Assembly (NCBI GenBank): GCA_958009055.1
Contig: OY253659.1
Coordinates: 62,001-126,000 of the forward strand
Origin: Choricystis sp. odSpoLacu1
Taxonomy: Eukaryota > Chlorophyta > Trebouxiophyceae
Direction of reading: 5' to 3'
Length of the DNA stretch: 64,000 bases
Below the pieces are notes generated by a model. That model had not been told where the DNA came from and made no database searches. It saw only the letters and a list, made by a program, of their open reading frames with translations. The position numbers and the translations under genes were made by a program. Position 1 is the stretch's first letter. Each line of letters starts with the position of its first letter. This document shows, piece after piece, positions 22,755 to 33,089 of the stretch.

Positions 22755-24979
22755 ATGGACTCGCTGCCCGTGCTGTCCTACGGCGCCACGGCATGTGAGC
22801 AGAGAGGGAGAGAGAGTGTGGAGGGAGGGCGCCCACCCTTCCCGCTGGCGACGCCAGCGCCAGCGCGCTTGACGCGCGGACGTCGCGCCCGCCGGCCTCG
22901 CGTCCCCCCTCCCCTCGCCGCCGCCCTCGGCCCGCGACTGCTTGCTCACACTCCTTCCCCCTTCCCCCCACCTGCAGCCCCGGCGCCGCCGCCGCCCGCC
23001 GCCACCCCCACCCCACACCACGATGCGCCCCCGCCGCCGCGCCGCCCGCCGCCGTCCGCGGTCGACGTGGAGCGCGCCCGCAAGCGGCTGGCGTTGGTAG
23101 CTGTGGAGAGGTGAGTGTGTGTGGAGAGAGGAGGGGGGGCGTGTGTGTGTTGGGACGTTTTGTTTGGGTGGGCACTCACCCCCCCAAAACCCTTTCCACA
23201 GCCTGCTCGAGCACGCCACCCTGTCCCCCCCCACCCTCGCCCGCGTCACCGCCCCCATGACGGGGGATGAAATGCTGGCCGCCGCCGAGGAACGCGCCCT
23301 GGCGGGTGCGTGCGGCGCGCCCCGCTGCGCGTCGCGCGTCGCGCCCCTGCGCGCGGCTCGCCCGAAACGCTTGCCTTCATTCGCGGGCGTGCCCGCCCCC
23401 GACCCCCGCTTCTGTGGCCCCGCCTGTGCGGCCGACACACACGCCCTGGCCGCGTCCCTGGGCGGACCCGTGGACGCTGCAGTGCGGGCGGGGTTGACGC
23501 GCGGGCCTGCGCCGTCCCCTGCCCCCGCGCTGCGCGCACCACGCGGCGCGGCCGAGCGCTCGCCCGGCCTCGCCGCCGGCACGCGCGACGTGCCCATCCT
23601 GCGGTCCACCGTGGTGGAGCGTGTACCGTCTGGTGCCGTCACCCCCGTGGCCACGCCGCCCACTGGGCGCGCGGCGGCCGCGGTGGACGGCTATGTGCCG
23701 CGTGCTGCTGCAGCTGCAGTGGCGGCGGCAACCACCTCGCCATCCTCCTCCTCCACGCCCCGTTCCGCCCGCCTGCGCAAGTCGGTGTCGTGGCGGGACG
23801 AGGCCCCGGGCGGCCGCCTGGCCACCGTGCGCCGGGTGGGGGGGGCGCGGGATGCGCCCCCCCCCCCGCGCGGCGGCGCCCGTCGACTCGAGCGATGACG
23901 ACAACGACCACGGCGCCTCAACCACACCCTCCCCTGGCGCTGGCCCGTCCTCTGACGCTCCCGCCCCGGCCGCCGTCATCGAGTTTGAGCTGGATGGCGA
24001 CGAGCATGGTGGCGACGTGCAGGCTCGCTTCGGCAGGCTGAAGATCAGCGAGCCCGCGACGCTCGACGTCGCGCTGGCCGACCTCGACCTGTCGGGCGCG
24101 GGGGAGCCCTCCCCCCCCCCGCCCACCGCCCCCTCCCGCTCCCCGTCTCCACCGCCTGTCGCCATCCCGCCCCCCGCAGACTTGGCCGCCATGCTGGCCG
24201 CCCGGGACGCGGCCGCCGCCGCCGACCTGGCGGCCTGGCGCGACCGCTTGGTGGCGGACGACGAGGAAGCCGAGATCGCGGCTGTGCCACCGCCGCCGCC
24301 TCCCCCCGCCGCCCGCCGCGCCGCCCGCCTGCGGTCGCGTGAACCCGCGTCTCCCGGCACCCCGGAGCGCAGCGTGCGGCGGGCGCGGGGGGGCAGCCCT
24401 GTGAGCCCGTCGGGCAGCGAGCATGACGATGACGACGACTGCGACGACGACGCGTCCTCCTCCTCCTCCCTCGCCCTGGGTGGCGCCGACGCCTGGCTGG
24501 ACGCCCCTCCCGACGGCTACGCGCGCACGAGTCTGTCCACGTTTGGGGGGGTGGTGGCGGCACTCGACGCGTGGGCGACGACCGCCACACGCGCCCTGCT
24601 GGCCGACGCGACCACCCCTCTCTCCCGCCGCGACGATAACAGGGCCGCGGCAGACGCGTTGGGGGCGCCCCTGGCGCGAGGCCTGGCCCCCATCCTGGCG
24701 TCCCTGCGCATCAGTGTGCCGCGGTCGACGGTGGAGGGTGCACTGTCCGACGTCCTCGCCACCTTCATGCGTGTCCCCGTGCCCCCCCTCTCTGAACCCC
24801 AGTGGTGTGCAGTGGCGTTGACCCTCACCAAGGCGCTGTCCCTGGTGCGCCTGCGCTCGCTGGCGCCCGCGTTTGAGGGGCGGGAGGCGCTGGCCCGGGT
24901 GAGCGTGCTGTTGGCGCGGCTGGGGTTGACCATTGAAGCGTTCAGCGCGTTGATGGATGTTGTGATGGAGGCGTCGTAG
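22755..24979 (+). CDS. RPAP2: RPAP2/Rtr1-family RNA polymerase II CTD phosphatase-like protein
   Basis: Exons 22755-22794, 22978-23110 and 23202-24979 give about 649 residues after one frame correction. A helix VDVERARKRLALVAVE is followed by LARVTAPMTGDEMLAAAEERALAGACGAPRC and, 25-30 residues later, RFCGPACAADTHALA. The two Cys pairs (near residues 95 and 128) are the Rtr1 zinc site. Rtr1/RPAP2 removes Ser5 phosphate from the Pol II tail and helps polymerase import. The middle is Pro/acidic low complexity, and the last 150 residues (LSTFGGVVAALDAWA onward) form a helical C-terminal domain. The frame changes by one base at C11 (23857-23867). A C10 run at 24111-24120 does not break the frame. 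Confidence 0.82.
23857..23867 (+). repeat. C11 tract with +1 frame change (RPAP2)
   Basis: The Rtr1 half and the acidic and helical C-terminal half lie in frames one base apart across this run. Confidence 0.85.
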
Positions 24980-25354
24980 CGCGTGTGGTGGCAAGGAAGA
25001 AGGAGAGCGGGCAGCAGTGAGGGAGCGCGCGTGAGGCAAGGGAACGCCGATGTCGTTGTTTTGTTTGTGCTTTGTTGTTTTTGTGCGTTTGTTTGGGGGG
25101 GGGGGGCGTGAGCGCGCCGAGAGCGAGCCAACCTGCTTTTGTGTCACCATGGCCCAAACAATAATTCGCGTCCCAATAAAAATATTGGGACGCGAACAGA
25201 GGGCGCGGTTGAGAGTGGCGCGACCGAAAACGAGCCTCGACCACAATCACGCTTCTCGACTCGTTGTTCCAATCTCACCCTCTCTCGCCGTGGCACGCGC
25301 GTGGTTTTGACGCGCTCCCACACCCTCCAGCCCCGCCCCACCACGCCCTCCTCC
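24980..25354. other. Intergenic region with a perfect inverted repeat
   Basis: About 375 bp between the tandem RPAP2 and NMT genes. T/G-rich from 25050 to 25110. It contains the 14-bp inverted repeat annotated at 25165-25196. Otherwise nothing was recognised. Confidence 0.6.
25165..25196 (+). repeat. Perfect 14-bp inverted repeat with AAAA loop
   Basis: The left arm TTCGCGTCCCAATA (25165-25178) and right arm TATTGGGACGCGAA (25183-25196) are exact reverse complements around AAAA. It lies 186 bp after the RPAP2 stop and 158 bp before the NMT start. It could be a dimeric protein-binding site, an RNA hairpin in a UTR, or a cruciform. Confidence 0.97.
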
Positions 25355-26948
25355 ATGTCTGGCGACCGCGCCGCCCCGCCCGGTGAGGCGCCCCCGCCCA
25401 ACGGTGGCGCCGGGCGCGCGGATCCGCGCGCGATGGGCGCGCTGCCCCCGGAGACGATGGCCGCGCTGCAGGTAGGTTGGGAGGGGAGTGTGTGACTGTG
25501 TGCGTGCAAAAGGTGTGTGGCCGCCGGATGGGAGGGCGCTCAACCCACTCTCTCTCTCCCCCCCACTCCCCCTTTCCAGGCCCAGCTCGCCCTCCTCAAC
25601 CGTGCCCCCCGGTCCGCCGGCCAGGAGCCCAAGGACAAGTACAAGTTCTGGGAGACGCAGCCCGTGGCCCAGTTTGGGGAGGGCGACGACAGCAAGCCGG
25701 TGCGTGAGAGAGTGGTGAGACGGTGGGACGGGGGCGGCCTTCCCCTCTGCTCCACACCCACCCGCCCACCCACCCACCACACACACACACAGGGCCCGAT
25801 CGACCCCCCCAAATCCCCCGCCGATGTGCGCCCCGACCCCCTCCCCCTGCCCCCTGGATTCGAGTGGGCAGACATCGATGTCGCCGACCCGGCCTCCCGC
25901 GCCTCCGTGGCCGCCCTGCTGGCCGCCAACTATGTGGAGGATGATGGCGAAGCCTTCCGCTTTGCCTACTCCCCCGACTTTCTGGAGTGGGCGTTGACGC
26001 CCCCCGGGCACGTGCCCGCGTGGCACGTGGGCGTGAAAGCCGCTGCGTCGGGGCGCCTCGTCGCCTTCATCACGGGCGTGCCCGCCACCCTGAGGGTGGG
26101 GACAGCGACAGCGAGTGGTGAGGATGCCACTGCGACCCCCTCCACCCAGCCCACCACCCTGGCCGCGGCCGAGGTCAACTTTCTGTGTGTCCACAAAAAG
26201 CTGCGGTCCAAACGCTTGGCCCCCGTCCTCATCAAGGAGCTCACCCGCCGCATCAACACGGCCAACGTGTGGCACGCCGCCTACACGGCGGGCGTCGTGC
26301 TGCCGACGCCCATCGCGACGGCCAGGTATTGGCACCGGTCGCTGGACGTGCGCAAACTGGTGGACACCGGGTTCACGTGTGTGCCGCCCCGCACCACCCT
26401 CGCCCGCGCGGTCAGGCTGCACAGGCTGCCGGCTGAGCCGGCGACTGAGGGCCTGTCCCCCATGGCGGCGGCCGATGTGGAGGGGGTGGCTGCCGTCCTC
26501 GCGCGCGCGCTCGCGCGCCGCGCGCTCGCGCCCGCCCTCTCCCCCGCCGACGTGGCGCACGCCCTGCTGCCGCGCCCTGGGGTGGTGCACACCTATGTGG
26601 CCCGCAACGGCCCCGAGGGCGCTGTGTCGGATGTCACCTCATTCTACACGCTGCCGTCCACTGTTGTGCGCCAGACGGGCGGCCACACCACCATCGTGGC
26701 CGCGTTTCAATACTATTCCGCGGCGGAGAGTGTGGACGACGCCACCCTGGCCAACGATGCCCTCATCCTGGCTCGCGACACCGGGCACGACGTGTTCAAC
26801 GCGCTGGATATTGGCGGGAACGGTGCCTGGTTGACTGACCTCAAATTCGCCCTGGGCGACGGCCGCCTGCGCTACTACCTGTACAACTGGAGGATTGGGG
26901 GGGGGGGCGGCGCTGGAGGCGCAGGATGTGGGCCTGATTCTGCTGTAG
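25355..26948 (+). CDS. NMT: Glycylpeptide N-tetradecanoyltransferase (N-myristoyltransferase)
   Basis: Exons 25355-25471, 25580-25699 and 25793-26948 give about 463 residues after one frame correction. NMT signatures: KYKFWETQPV, PPGFEWADIDV, NYVEDDGEAFRF, WHVGVKAAASGRLVAFI, EVNFLCVHKKLRSKRLAPVLIKE (acyl-CoA binding core), YWHRSLDVRKL, DVFNALDI and RLRYYLYNW. The enzyme transfers myristate from myristoyl-CoA to N-terminal Gly of cytosolic proteins. At G11 (26897-26907) the frame slips. With one G fewer the protein ends DVGLILL, matching the family's conserved -LL C-terminus, whose carboxylate acts in catalysis, with the stop at 26946. Without correction the frame runs on into 3' DNA. Confidence 0.93.
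26897..26907 (+). repeat. G11 tract with +1 frame change (NMT)
   Basis: Only the frame one base away after this run restores the conserved NMT C-terminus GLILL followed by TAG at 26946-26948. Confidence 0.9.
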
Positions 26949-27214
26949 TTTGGAGTGGAGGGAAGGAAAAAGGACGAATATTTAAACTTCACACCAGAAG
27001 GGCGCCCGCCCCCCCCCTCCCCCCCAAAAAAAACACACAACTTCAGTTTCCTTGTTGAGTCCGCCCACACACAAAAAACAGTCCCCTGAAGCCACACATC
27101 GAAACACACACCAAATAGAGGGGGGCGCAGAACCAGCGCACACACACACTCGCACACGCTACAATAATGTACAACCACTTTTTTTTTCTTTTCTTTTTTT
27201 TCCTCTCTTTCTCG

Positions 27215-29683
27215 TCACCTGGGCGTCCCACCCCCGCCCTCCTCCCACCCTGCCGACGGGTGGCGCGGCAGGGGCGGCCGCCCCGCCCGGTCGGGTGTCG
27301 ACCCGCCCGCCTCGTCGTCCGCGCGGGCGGCGGCGGCCAGGGCGCCGCCGCCGCCGCCGGCACCGCGCGGCGACGCGAGCGACCACCCGACCGGCGCCGA
27401 CGCGGGGCCGTCCCACAGCCCGCCCAGGCTGGACGACGACGCCGCCCGCTGGGCCCAGCCACCGCCATGGACGCGCCTCTCGGAGTCGCTGCTGGAGGGG
27501 GCGCCCTCGGCGCGGCCGGTGGCGGCGGCGGCGGCGGTCCAGCGGGGGGCGCCGGGCGCGGCGCGGTCGTCGGCTGCGGCCGCGGCCGTGAGCGACCCGT
27601 CGTCGCTCGAGGCAGACAGCGCCAGCGACCCCACCGACCCGGCCACCCCCATGGACGCGCCCAGCGACCCCTTCGACCCGAACGCCAGCCACGAACCCGA
27701 CAGCGAGCGCGAGCGCGCGCGCCCGGTGAGGAGGGACAGGCCGCCAGGGGCAGACGCGGCGGCCGCGTCGGCGCTGCCCCCCGGATACGCTTTCACGACG
27801 CGCGGCAGCCGCACCACGGGGCGGGGCGCCGTCGTGGACCGCGTCAGGGCGGCGGGCGCGTCCTCCGGGATGGGGGTGGGGCGCGACATCCGGGCCGCCG
27901 CGCGCGTGGCGGGCGACGGCGGCGCGACCAGGGACGCTAGTGTGGGTGTCGGCAGCGGCTCCACCGTGTCCTCCCCCCTGAACGCGACGTCGGCCGCTTC
28001 GGGCGACTCGGCCCGGTCGTAGTGACCTGCTGCAGGGCGGCGGGCGCGCCCCGCGCGCAGTGTTTCACCGCCCCGCTCGCCGCTGGTGCGCGGGGGCAGG
28101 GTGTCGTCCTCCTCCGACCTGCGTGCCGCGTCAATCGAGGGTTGGCGGGCCAGGGGAACGCCGCTCATGGCGACTGAGGAGACGTCTGAGCCTGCGGCCG
28201 AGGATGCGCAGCCCCCAGCGTCGCGCGCACCCGCTGCCAGTGCCGAGTCAAACCACGCAGCCGGCGGCGACAGCGCAGTCACATCCCGCACCGCCACCGC
28301 GGCCTCCGAGTTGGCGGCGTCGCAGGAGGGCCAGCCCGGGATGACGCGGGCGGGGTCTGGTGTCGGGCGGGGAGCGCGCGCGGCCAGGGGGGGTTCACAC
28401 AGGTGCAGCACGACGCAGGCCACATCATCCACTGACCCCCGCCCCGACTGCCCCAGAGCCGCTTTGCAGCGTTCGTGGGCTTCCAGGGTGACGGCGTCCG
28501 CCGGGGTGAGGCCGGTGAAGGGGGCGAGGCGGACGCCCGCGACTAACGCGACAGCATCGGAAGGGGCCATCACGTTCCACACGCCATCCGAGGCGACGAT
28601 GACGCACAGGTCGCCATCCCCGGGCGCATGCAGGCGCACGCTGGGGGCGTGGGTGACGCCCAGGGCGTGGGACGCGGTGTCCCCCAGGGAGCGGGACATG
28701 GCGAGGCCGGGGAGGCCAGAGGCCACGGCGGAGAGGGAGCGGCCGAAGACCCTGTACGGTCCGTCGGGTGCGCCGCGCGCGTTGCGGGGTTGCCTCACCG
28801 ATCCACCCGCCCGCATGATGCGCTGGCGTTCGGCTTCATCGTCGAGGGTGTGGTCGCGCGTCAGGCGGACGGCTTCTGGGTGGCCTTCTTCGCCGACACG
28901 GCCGAGGACGGCGCACGAGTCGCCGACGTTGGCAATCGCGAGGCCACCATCCGGCGTGACCAGCACGACGCAGGCAGTCGTGCCAGACAGGGAGGCGTCT
29001 GGGACTGCGGCGATCACAGCATCATGCGCCGCGGCCGCGGCGGCTTCAAAGGCGGCGACGCGGGGGGCGCGCTCGCGGGCCAGAGCGCGGTCGGCGTCGC
29101 TTTCGAGAGCTTGCGCAAACGCGGCCGCCGCGGCCGCAGCAGCTGCACGACCGTGCACGCCGTGCCCATCAAATACGCCCGCCAGGGTGGCGCCCCGCAC
29201 GCCGCAAAAGCCAGACCTCAGCATGACCTCATCCTGGCAGTTTGGTTTGTCGGGTTGGCGCGGGGCGGGAGGGGCAGGGGTTCCTGCGGCAATTGCCGCG
29301 ACCGCGGCCGCTGCAGTCGCCCCACACCACGCAAACCCCGGCCTGACTGATGCAGACGCTTCGTGCGGAGGCGCGTCGCTGTCCAGGTCCAGGGGTGTAA
29401 AAGACGGTGGTGTGGGCGGAGACGACGACGCCGGCGCGCTGCGCCGCGAGCCGAGCCGAGCAAACAGGGCAGGCCGCTGGCCAGCGCTGCTGCCGCCCAC
29501 CTCCACGGACGCAGACGCACGCCTGGAGGAGCCCGCCCACTCCACTGCAGCGTCTGAATCGTACACGGGCGACTCGTCGCCGTCAGGCGTGTCGTCGTCG
29601 CGGGGCGATGCCGACGCGCGCGCCGCGCGCCGCGCCGCGCTGCGCGACCGCAGCCACGCCGACAGGCTGGACGGGGGGGCCAT
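27215..29683 (-). CDS. PP2C-family Ser/Thr phosphatase with long unstructured tail
   Basis: Single exon, 822 residues. The ATG at 29683 is chosen over upstream non-ATG codons. A 140-residue Ser/Ala-rich leader precedes the PP2C core (about residues 145-430). Metal-binding motifs: GVFDGHGVHG (172-175 DGHG), ANVGDSCAVL, RLTRDHTLDD, MSRSLGD, VASDGVWNVM (365-369) and GSVDDVACVVL (DD near 419-420). The remaining 390 residues are low-complexity Ser/Pro/Ala/Arg with no recognised domain. PP2Cs dephosphorylate diverse kinase targets; the substrate is unknown. It is convergent with NMT (266 bp between stops) and divergent from the FAX-like gene. Confidence 0.9.
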   Translation of the reverse strand: MAPPSSLSAWLRSRSAARRAARASASPRDDDTPDGDESPVYDSDAAVEWAGSSRRASASVEVGGSSAGQRPALFARLGSRRSAPASSSPPTPPSFTPLDLDSDAPPHEASASVRPGFAWCGATAAAAVAAIAAGTPAPPAPRQPDKPNCQDEVMLRSGFCGVRGATLAGVFDGHGVHGRAAAAAAAAAFAQALESDADRALARERAPRVAAFEAAAAAAHDAVIAAVPDASLSGTTACVVLVTPDGGLAIANVGDSCAVLGRVGEEGHPEAVRLTRDHTLDDEAERQRIMRAGGSVRQPRNARGAPDGPYRVFGRSLSAVASGLPGLAMSRSLGDTASHALGVTHAPSVRLHAPGDGDLCVIVASDGVWNVMAPSDAVALVAGVRLAPFTGLTPADAVTLEAHERCKAALGQSGRGSVDDVACVVLHLCEPPLAARAPRPTPDPARVIPGWPSCDAANSEAAVAVRDVTALSPPAAWFDSALAAGARDAGGCASSAAGSDVSSVAMSGVPLARQPSIDAARRSEEDDTLPPRTSGERGGETLRAGRARRPAAGHYDRAESPEAADVAFRGEDTVEPLPTPTLASLVAPPSPATRAAARMSRPTPIPEDAPAALTRSTTAPRPVVRLPRVVKAYPGGSADAAAASAPGGLSLLTGRARSRSLSGSWLAFGSKGSLGASMGVAGSVGSLALSASSDDGSLTAAAAADDRAAPGAPRWTAAAAATGRAEGAPSSSDSERRVHGGGWAQRAASSSSLGGLWDGPASAPVGWSLASPRGAGGGGGALAAAARADDEAGGSTPDRAGRPPLPRHPSAGWEEGGGGTPR

Positions 29684-30204
29684 GGGGTGTGTGTGGAAAA
29701 CTGGAGGGCTTGAGTCAACAGAGGAGCATGGTGCCTGGTGGCAGAAGAAAGCTGGGGGGCGGTCTGTGAGGGGTGAAATGTGAGCGTCGAGGAGGGGCGC
29801 AGCCCCTCCGCGCGCCGCGCTCCTGGCGGCTCCTGCGCTCCGCGCTCCCTCCCAAGCGTCAGCATTATATGCCAGCACACGCTTCTGGCAGCGCGACCGG
29901 TGGCCAGTGCGCGGGCGGGCCACACCACGTTGCTGCCGACAAAAATCGGCGCCCGGCCAGAAAAAAAGAGGGCAGCCCCCGGCAGCCAGCCGTGCGCGCC
30001 CCTGCTCCGTCGCGGGGTGAGCAGGTGCATGGCCGAGTAGACTGCGTCACGTGCGGTGAGGGAACGTACCTTGGGCGGCTTTGTGGCCGCGCGGACCCGG
30101 GGCCCACTTGGAAGAGAGAGTGGGTGAGTAGTCGTGGGTGAGACGGTGTGCGTGTTTTTCACTCTGCCCGTTCTGTTTTTTTCGTCGCCCCCCGCCGCAA
30201 ACCA
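29684..30204. other. Divergent intergenic region (PP2C / FAX-like)
   Basis: About 520 bp between two start codons, so it should carry both promoters. No TATA-like or other motif stands out. Frames across it have no conserved motifs. Confidence 0.45.
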
Positions 30205-30798
30205 ATGCAGACCTCCCTCACCCGCCCCCGCCCCCGGCCCGCCGTCGCCGCGGTCCCCGATTACCGCGCCGCCAAGGCCTACAGCCTGCCCTCGTTCCGC
30301 AGCGCGGCGCCGCCCACGACGGAGGCGCACCCGTGGCCCCCCTCCGCCGCCGCCAAAGCCGAGGACGCTGACGCCCTGGCCTCTGGCGGGGGAGGCTTCC
30401 GCCGCATCGATTGCGGCGGCGGCGGCGGCGGCGGTGGTGGTGGCCGCGGCGGCGGCGGCGGCGGCGCCGACCCCTGGCGCGCCATCACGGCCGTGTGGGC
30501 CGCCCTGATTGTGGCGGGTGGTGCCGCCGCCTACACGCGCAAAGGGTCGCGCAAGTCGTTGGAGGCTGGGGCGGCACTTGGGGCGGTGCTCGCGGCCGCC
30601 GCCGCGCTGCAAACCGCCCCCGCCACCCGCGGCCTGGGCCTCGCCCTCGCCGCCCTGGCCACCGCCGCCCTGGGCACCTACATGGGCAATGCGTATGGGA
30701 CCAGTGGGAAGATGATGCCGCACGGTGCGTTTGCGGGGGTGGCTGCTGCGCTGGTGGCGGGGTATGGCGCTGCGCTGGGCGGCCTGCAGCGCGCGTGA
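30205..30798 (+). CDS. FAX1: TMEM14-family membrane protein, plastid FAX-like
   Basis: Single exon, 197 residues. A transit-peptide-like start (MQTSLTRPRPRPAVAAVPDY) and a glycine-rich tract (residues 70-93) lead into the TMEM14 domain with four hydrophobic helices: AVWAALIVAGGAAAYTRKGSRKSLEAG, AVLAAAAALQ, LGLALAALATAALGTYMG, and HGAFAGVAAALVAGYGAAL. FAX proteins of the plastid inner envelope export fatty acids. The poly-Gly tract before the domain also occurs in plant FAX1. The position in FAX versus other TMEM14 groups is inferred. It is convergent with the L-galactose dehydrogenase gene, with only 72 bp between stops. Confidence 0.82.
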   Translation: MQTSLTRPRPRPAVAAVPDYRAAKAYSLPSFRSAAPPTTEAHPWPPSAAAKAEDADALASGGGGFRRIDCGGGGGGGGGGRGGGGGGADPWRAITAVWAALIVAGGAAAYTRKGSRKSLEAGAALGAVLAAAAALQTAPATRGLGLALAALATAALGTYMGNAYGTSGKMMPHGAFAGVAAALVAGYGAALGGLQRA

Positions 30799-30870
30799 TC
30801 GAGAGTTGTCATGGTGTTTGTGATGCGTATGATCAAGAGAGAGAGCACGCTTATGTGCGATTGACGTTTC

Positions 30871-31981
30871 TCAACAAAAAACACACACTGACGCGTTTTC
30901 CGCGCGCCCGCTCGCCCACGTCGCGCCGCGCACGGGGGCCACCACCCCCTCCACCGCCGCCATCGCCGCCGCCTCTGCTTCCGTGGGCGGCTGGAGCGCT
31001 GCCAACGCAGCCTTGACATTAGCTTCCACCACCTCCACTGAGCCACACCCCACCAAGTGTGACGCGATGGAGGGCGGGAGGGCGAGAGCGTCGCGCAGCG
31101 CGAGGGCAGAGATGTCGGCCCCTGCGCCCGCCGCGACTCTCGCTGCCTCTGCACACGCAGCCTTGAGCTCAGGCGGGGCAGGGTGCCAGTCGGGCGGCCC
31201 ACGAGCCGTCAGCAGGCCCATGGACAGGGGGGAGGCATTGATGACGCCCAGGCCAGCAGCCGCCCACTTTTCAGCAAGCGGCGCGAGCGTCCGATCCACC
31301 AAGCATCCATGGCAGTAGGACAGCACCACGTCCACAGCGCCAGGCGGCGCCGCATCCAGCACGCGCTGCAGCGTGGACAGGGGGTACCCCGTGACGCCGA
31401 CCGCCTTGATGACGCCCTGCTGCTTCAAATCATTGAGAACCGGCAGCGCGTCGGTGACCACCACGCTCAACTCTGCCGCAAACTCGACGTCGTGGCAGTG
31501 CACAATGTCCAGCCTGTCCACCCCCAGCCGCCGCATGGACTCAACCACGCTGGCCGTGACGCGGGCCTTGGAGAAATCAAACTCGTCCTGGCCGTAGCGC
31601 CCGACTTTGGTGGCCAGGATGTATGAATCCCGTTTCAACCTTTTCAACCCGCCCCCCAACACGCTCTCCGACTTGGTGGCCCCGTAAAAAGGGGACGTAT
31701 CATAAAAGTTGATGCCGGCGGCGTGGGCGGCGACGACGGCGTCGGCGCCGGCGGCGGGGTCGACGGGCTGAGGGTGGGTGGTGGGTGGTGGGGAAAGAGT
31801 TGGATTGGGTGTGCGTCGCCGTCCTGCGCCCTCCCGCCCTCCTCCCCTCCACTCGCTGCCTCGTCACACCCCAACACTCTCCCCACACCTCAAACACGCT
31901 GCCCAGCGGGGACGCGCCAAAGCCGATGACCGAGACGTCGAGCCCCGTGCCGCCGAGCGGCCGCCACGGCAGGGTGGCCAT
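30871..31981 (-). CDS. LGALDH: L-galactose dehydrogenase (aldo/keto reductase)
   Basis: Two exons, 31981-31889 and 31767-30871, give 329 residues. The start MATLPWRPLGGTGLDVSVIGFGASPLGSVF is typical of the family. The AKR tetrad is visible: Asp54 and Tyr59 in FYDTSPFYG, Lys85 in ATKVGR, and His in DIVHCHDVEF. Further family blocks are LSYCHG, VINASPLSMGLLTARGPPDWHPAPPELK and HLVGCGSVEVVEANV. It oxidises L-galactose to L-galactono-1,4-lactone in ascorbate synthesis. The 121-bp intron is nearly self-complementary end to end. Confidence 0.92.
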
Positions 31982-32156
31982 TGGGGAAGGGAGGGGGAGT
32001 GTCGGTTGGCGCCTGCGCCTGCCAAGAGTTTCAGGGGAGCGTGGGCTGTGTGACCCGCTTCTTCCCTGATCGAAGCCAGCACAAAAGAGTGTGTCGGAGC
32101 ATACAAAACGAAAACAAAACAAAAAACAAGCCAAAAAACACAGACTCTCTCTCCAC

Positions 32157-32845
32157 TCAACGCGCTGCCGCAAACCCGGGGGCCGGCCCCCGCCCCAGCG
32201 CCGCCACCGGGACCAGCATCCTGGCGGACCGGGGGCGGGAAGCGACGCCCTTGGCCGCCAGGAAGGCGGCGGCCGCTGCCGACGGCGCGTCGGCTGTCGC
32301 AGAGGCAGCAGCCAACGACACCACGGTCACAGGGCCAGCAACGCGGGAGGTGGTGGGGCGCCGCTTTTTGCGCGTGGTGGTGGTGGCGGCGTCGGCGCGT
32401 GGTGGCCTGGGGTGGTGTGTTGGGAAAAGAGGCGTGAGGAAATAGCAGCCGTGTGTGCGTCCCCTCGATCCCTCCCTCTCTCTTTCTCTTCTCCAACGTG
32501 CCTCCTAGCAGCCGCCGCCTGAGCCGCCCGGTGCTTGGCCAGGGCGGCCACCACGTCCGCCGGCAGCAGGCTGGGCAGGTCGCCCCCTGCCTCCTCCTCC
32601 TCCTCCTCCTCCTCCACCACCGCCTGTCGCCGCTCCCGGTTGCGGGCGGCGGCCGCCTCCTGGCGTGCGGTGGCCATCGCCGCCCGGGCGCGCCGCTTGT
32701 CGCGGTCTGCGGCGGTGGCCGACGCGGCGGCGGCGCGCGCGGCGGCGCGCGTGGCGCGCGCGGCGGCGGCGCCGGCGGCCAGCGAAACTTCGATGGGGGC
32801 GTCGTCGTCAGAGGAGGAGGGGGAGGAGGAGGCGGGGGGAGGCAT
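32157..32845 (-). CDS. Small basic nuclear-type protein, possibly Utp16-like
   Basis: Not firmly recognised. Exon 1 (32845-32502) encodes SSSDDDAPIEVSLAAG, then Arg/Ala/Glu-rich helix and a run of eight Glu, then LPADVVAALAKHRAAQ. The only join that keeps a plausible downstream frame uses a GC donor (AG/GCACGT at 32501-32500) and the acceptor CACCCCAG ending at 32407. Exon 2 (32406-32157) then adds TTTTRKKRRPTTSRV and ends PGFAAAR, for 197 residues. The acidic SDDDAP..VS start followed by a basic helical body resembles Utp16-type ribosome-biogenesis proteins, but this is weak. It is divergent from the secreted-protein gene at 33090 (244 bp). Confidence 0.45.
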
Positions 32846-33089
32846 AGTGCTGGTGTTTGGGAGGGGAGGCGAATTTGCGCCGCCGCCGCAGAGCGAAAAG
32901 AGTGGGGGAGGCTTGTTTTTCGCCTTCTGACACTCCTCTTCTCTCGCGTCGGTTGGCGCCCTCTCGGCCACCGCCCGTCCACACACACACACGTGCACAG
33001 TCGTTGCCTCTGCGCAGGCAACGTCACACGGCGCAGCGGCTTCAGAGAAGCCCTCCCCTTTTTCACGCCTTCCTCGCGCATTCCCACAC

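Noticed and set aside
24111..24120. C10 run in RPAP2 suspected to break the frame
   Set aside because: Acidic sequence before and helical sequence after it are in the same frame, so the run is a multiple-compatible length.
28086..29783. Plus-strand frame of 565 codons opposite the PP2C gene
   Set aside because: The minus strand carries the PP2C metal-binding motifs in order. This is its shadow.
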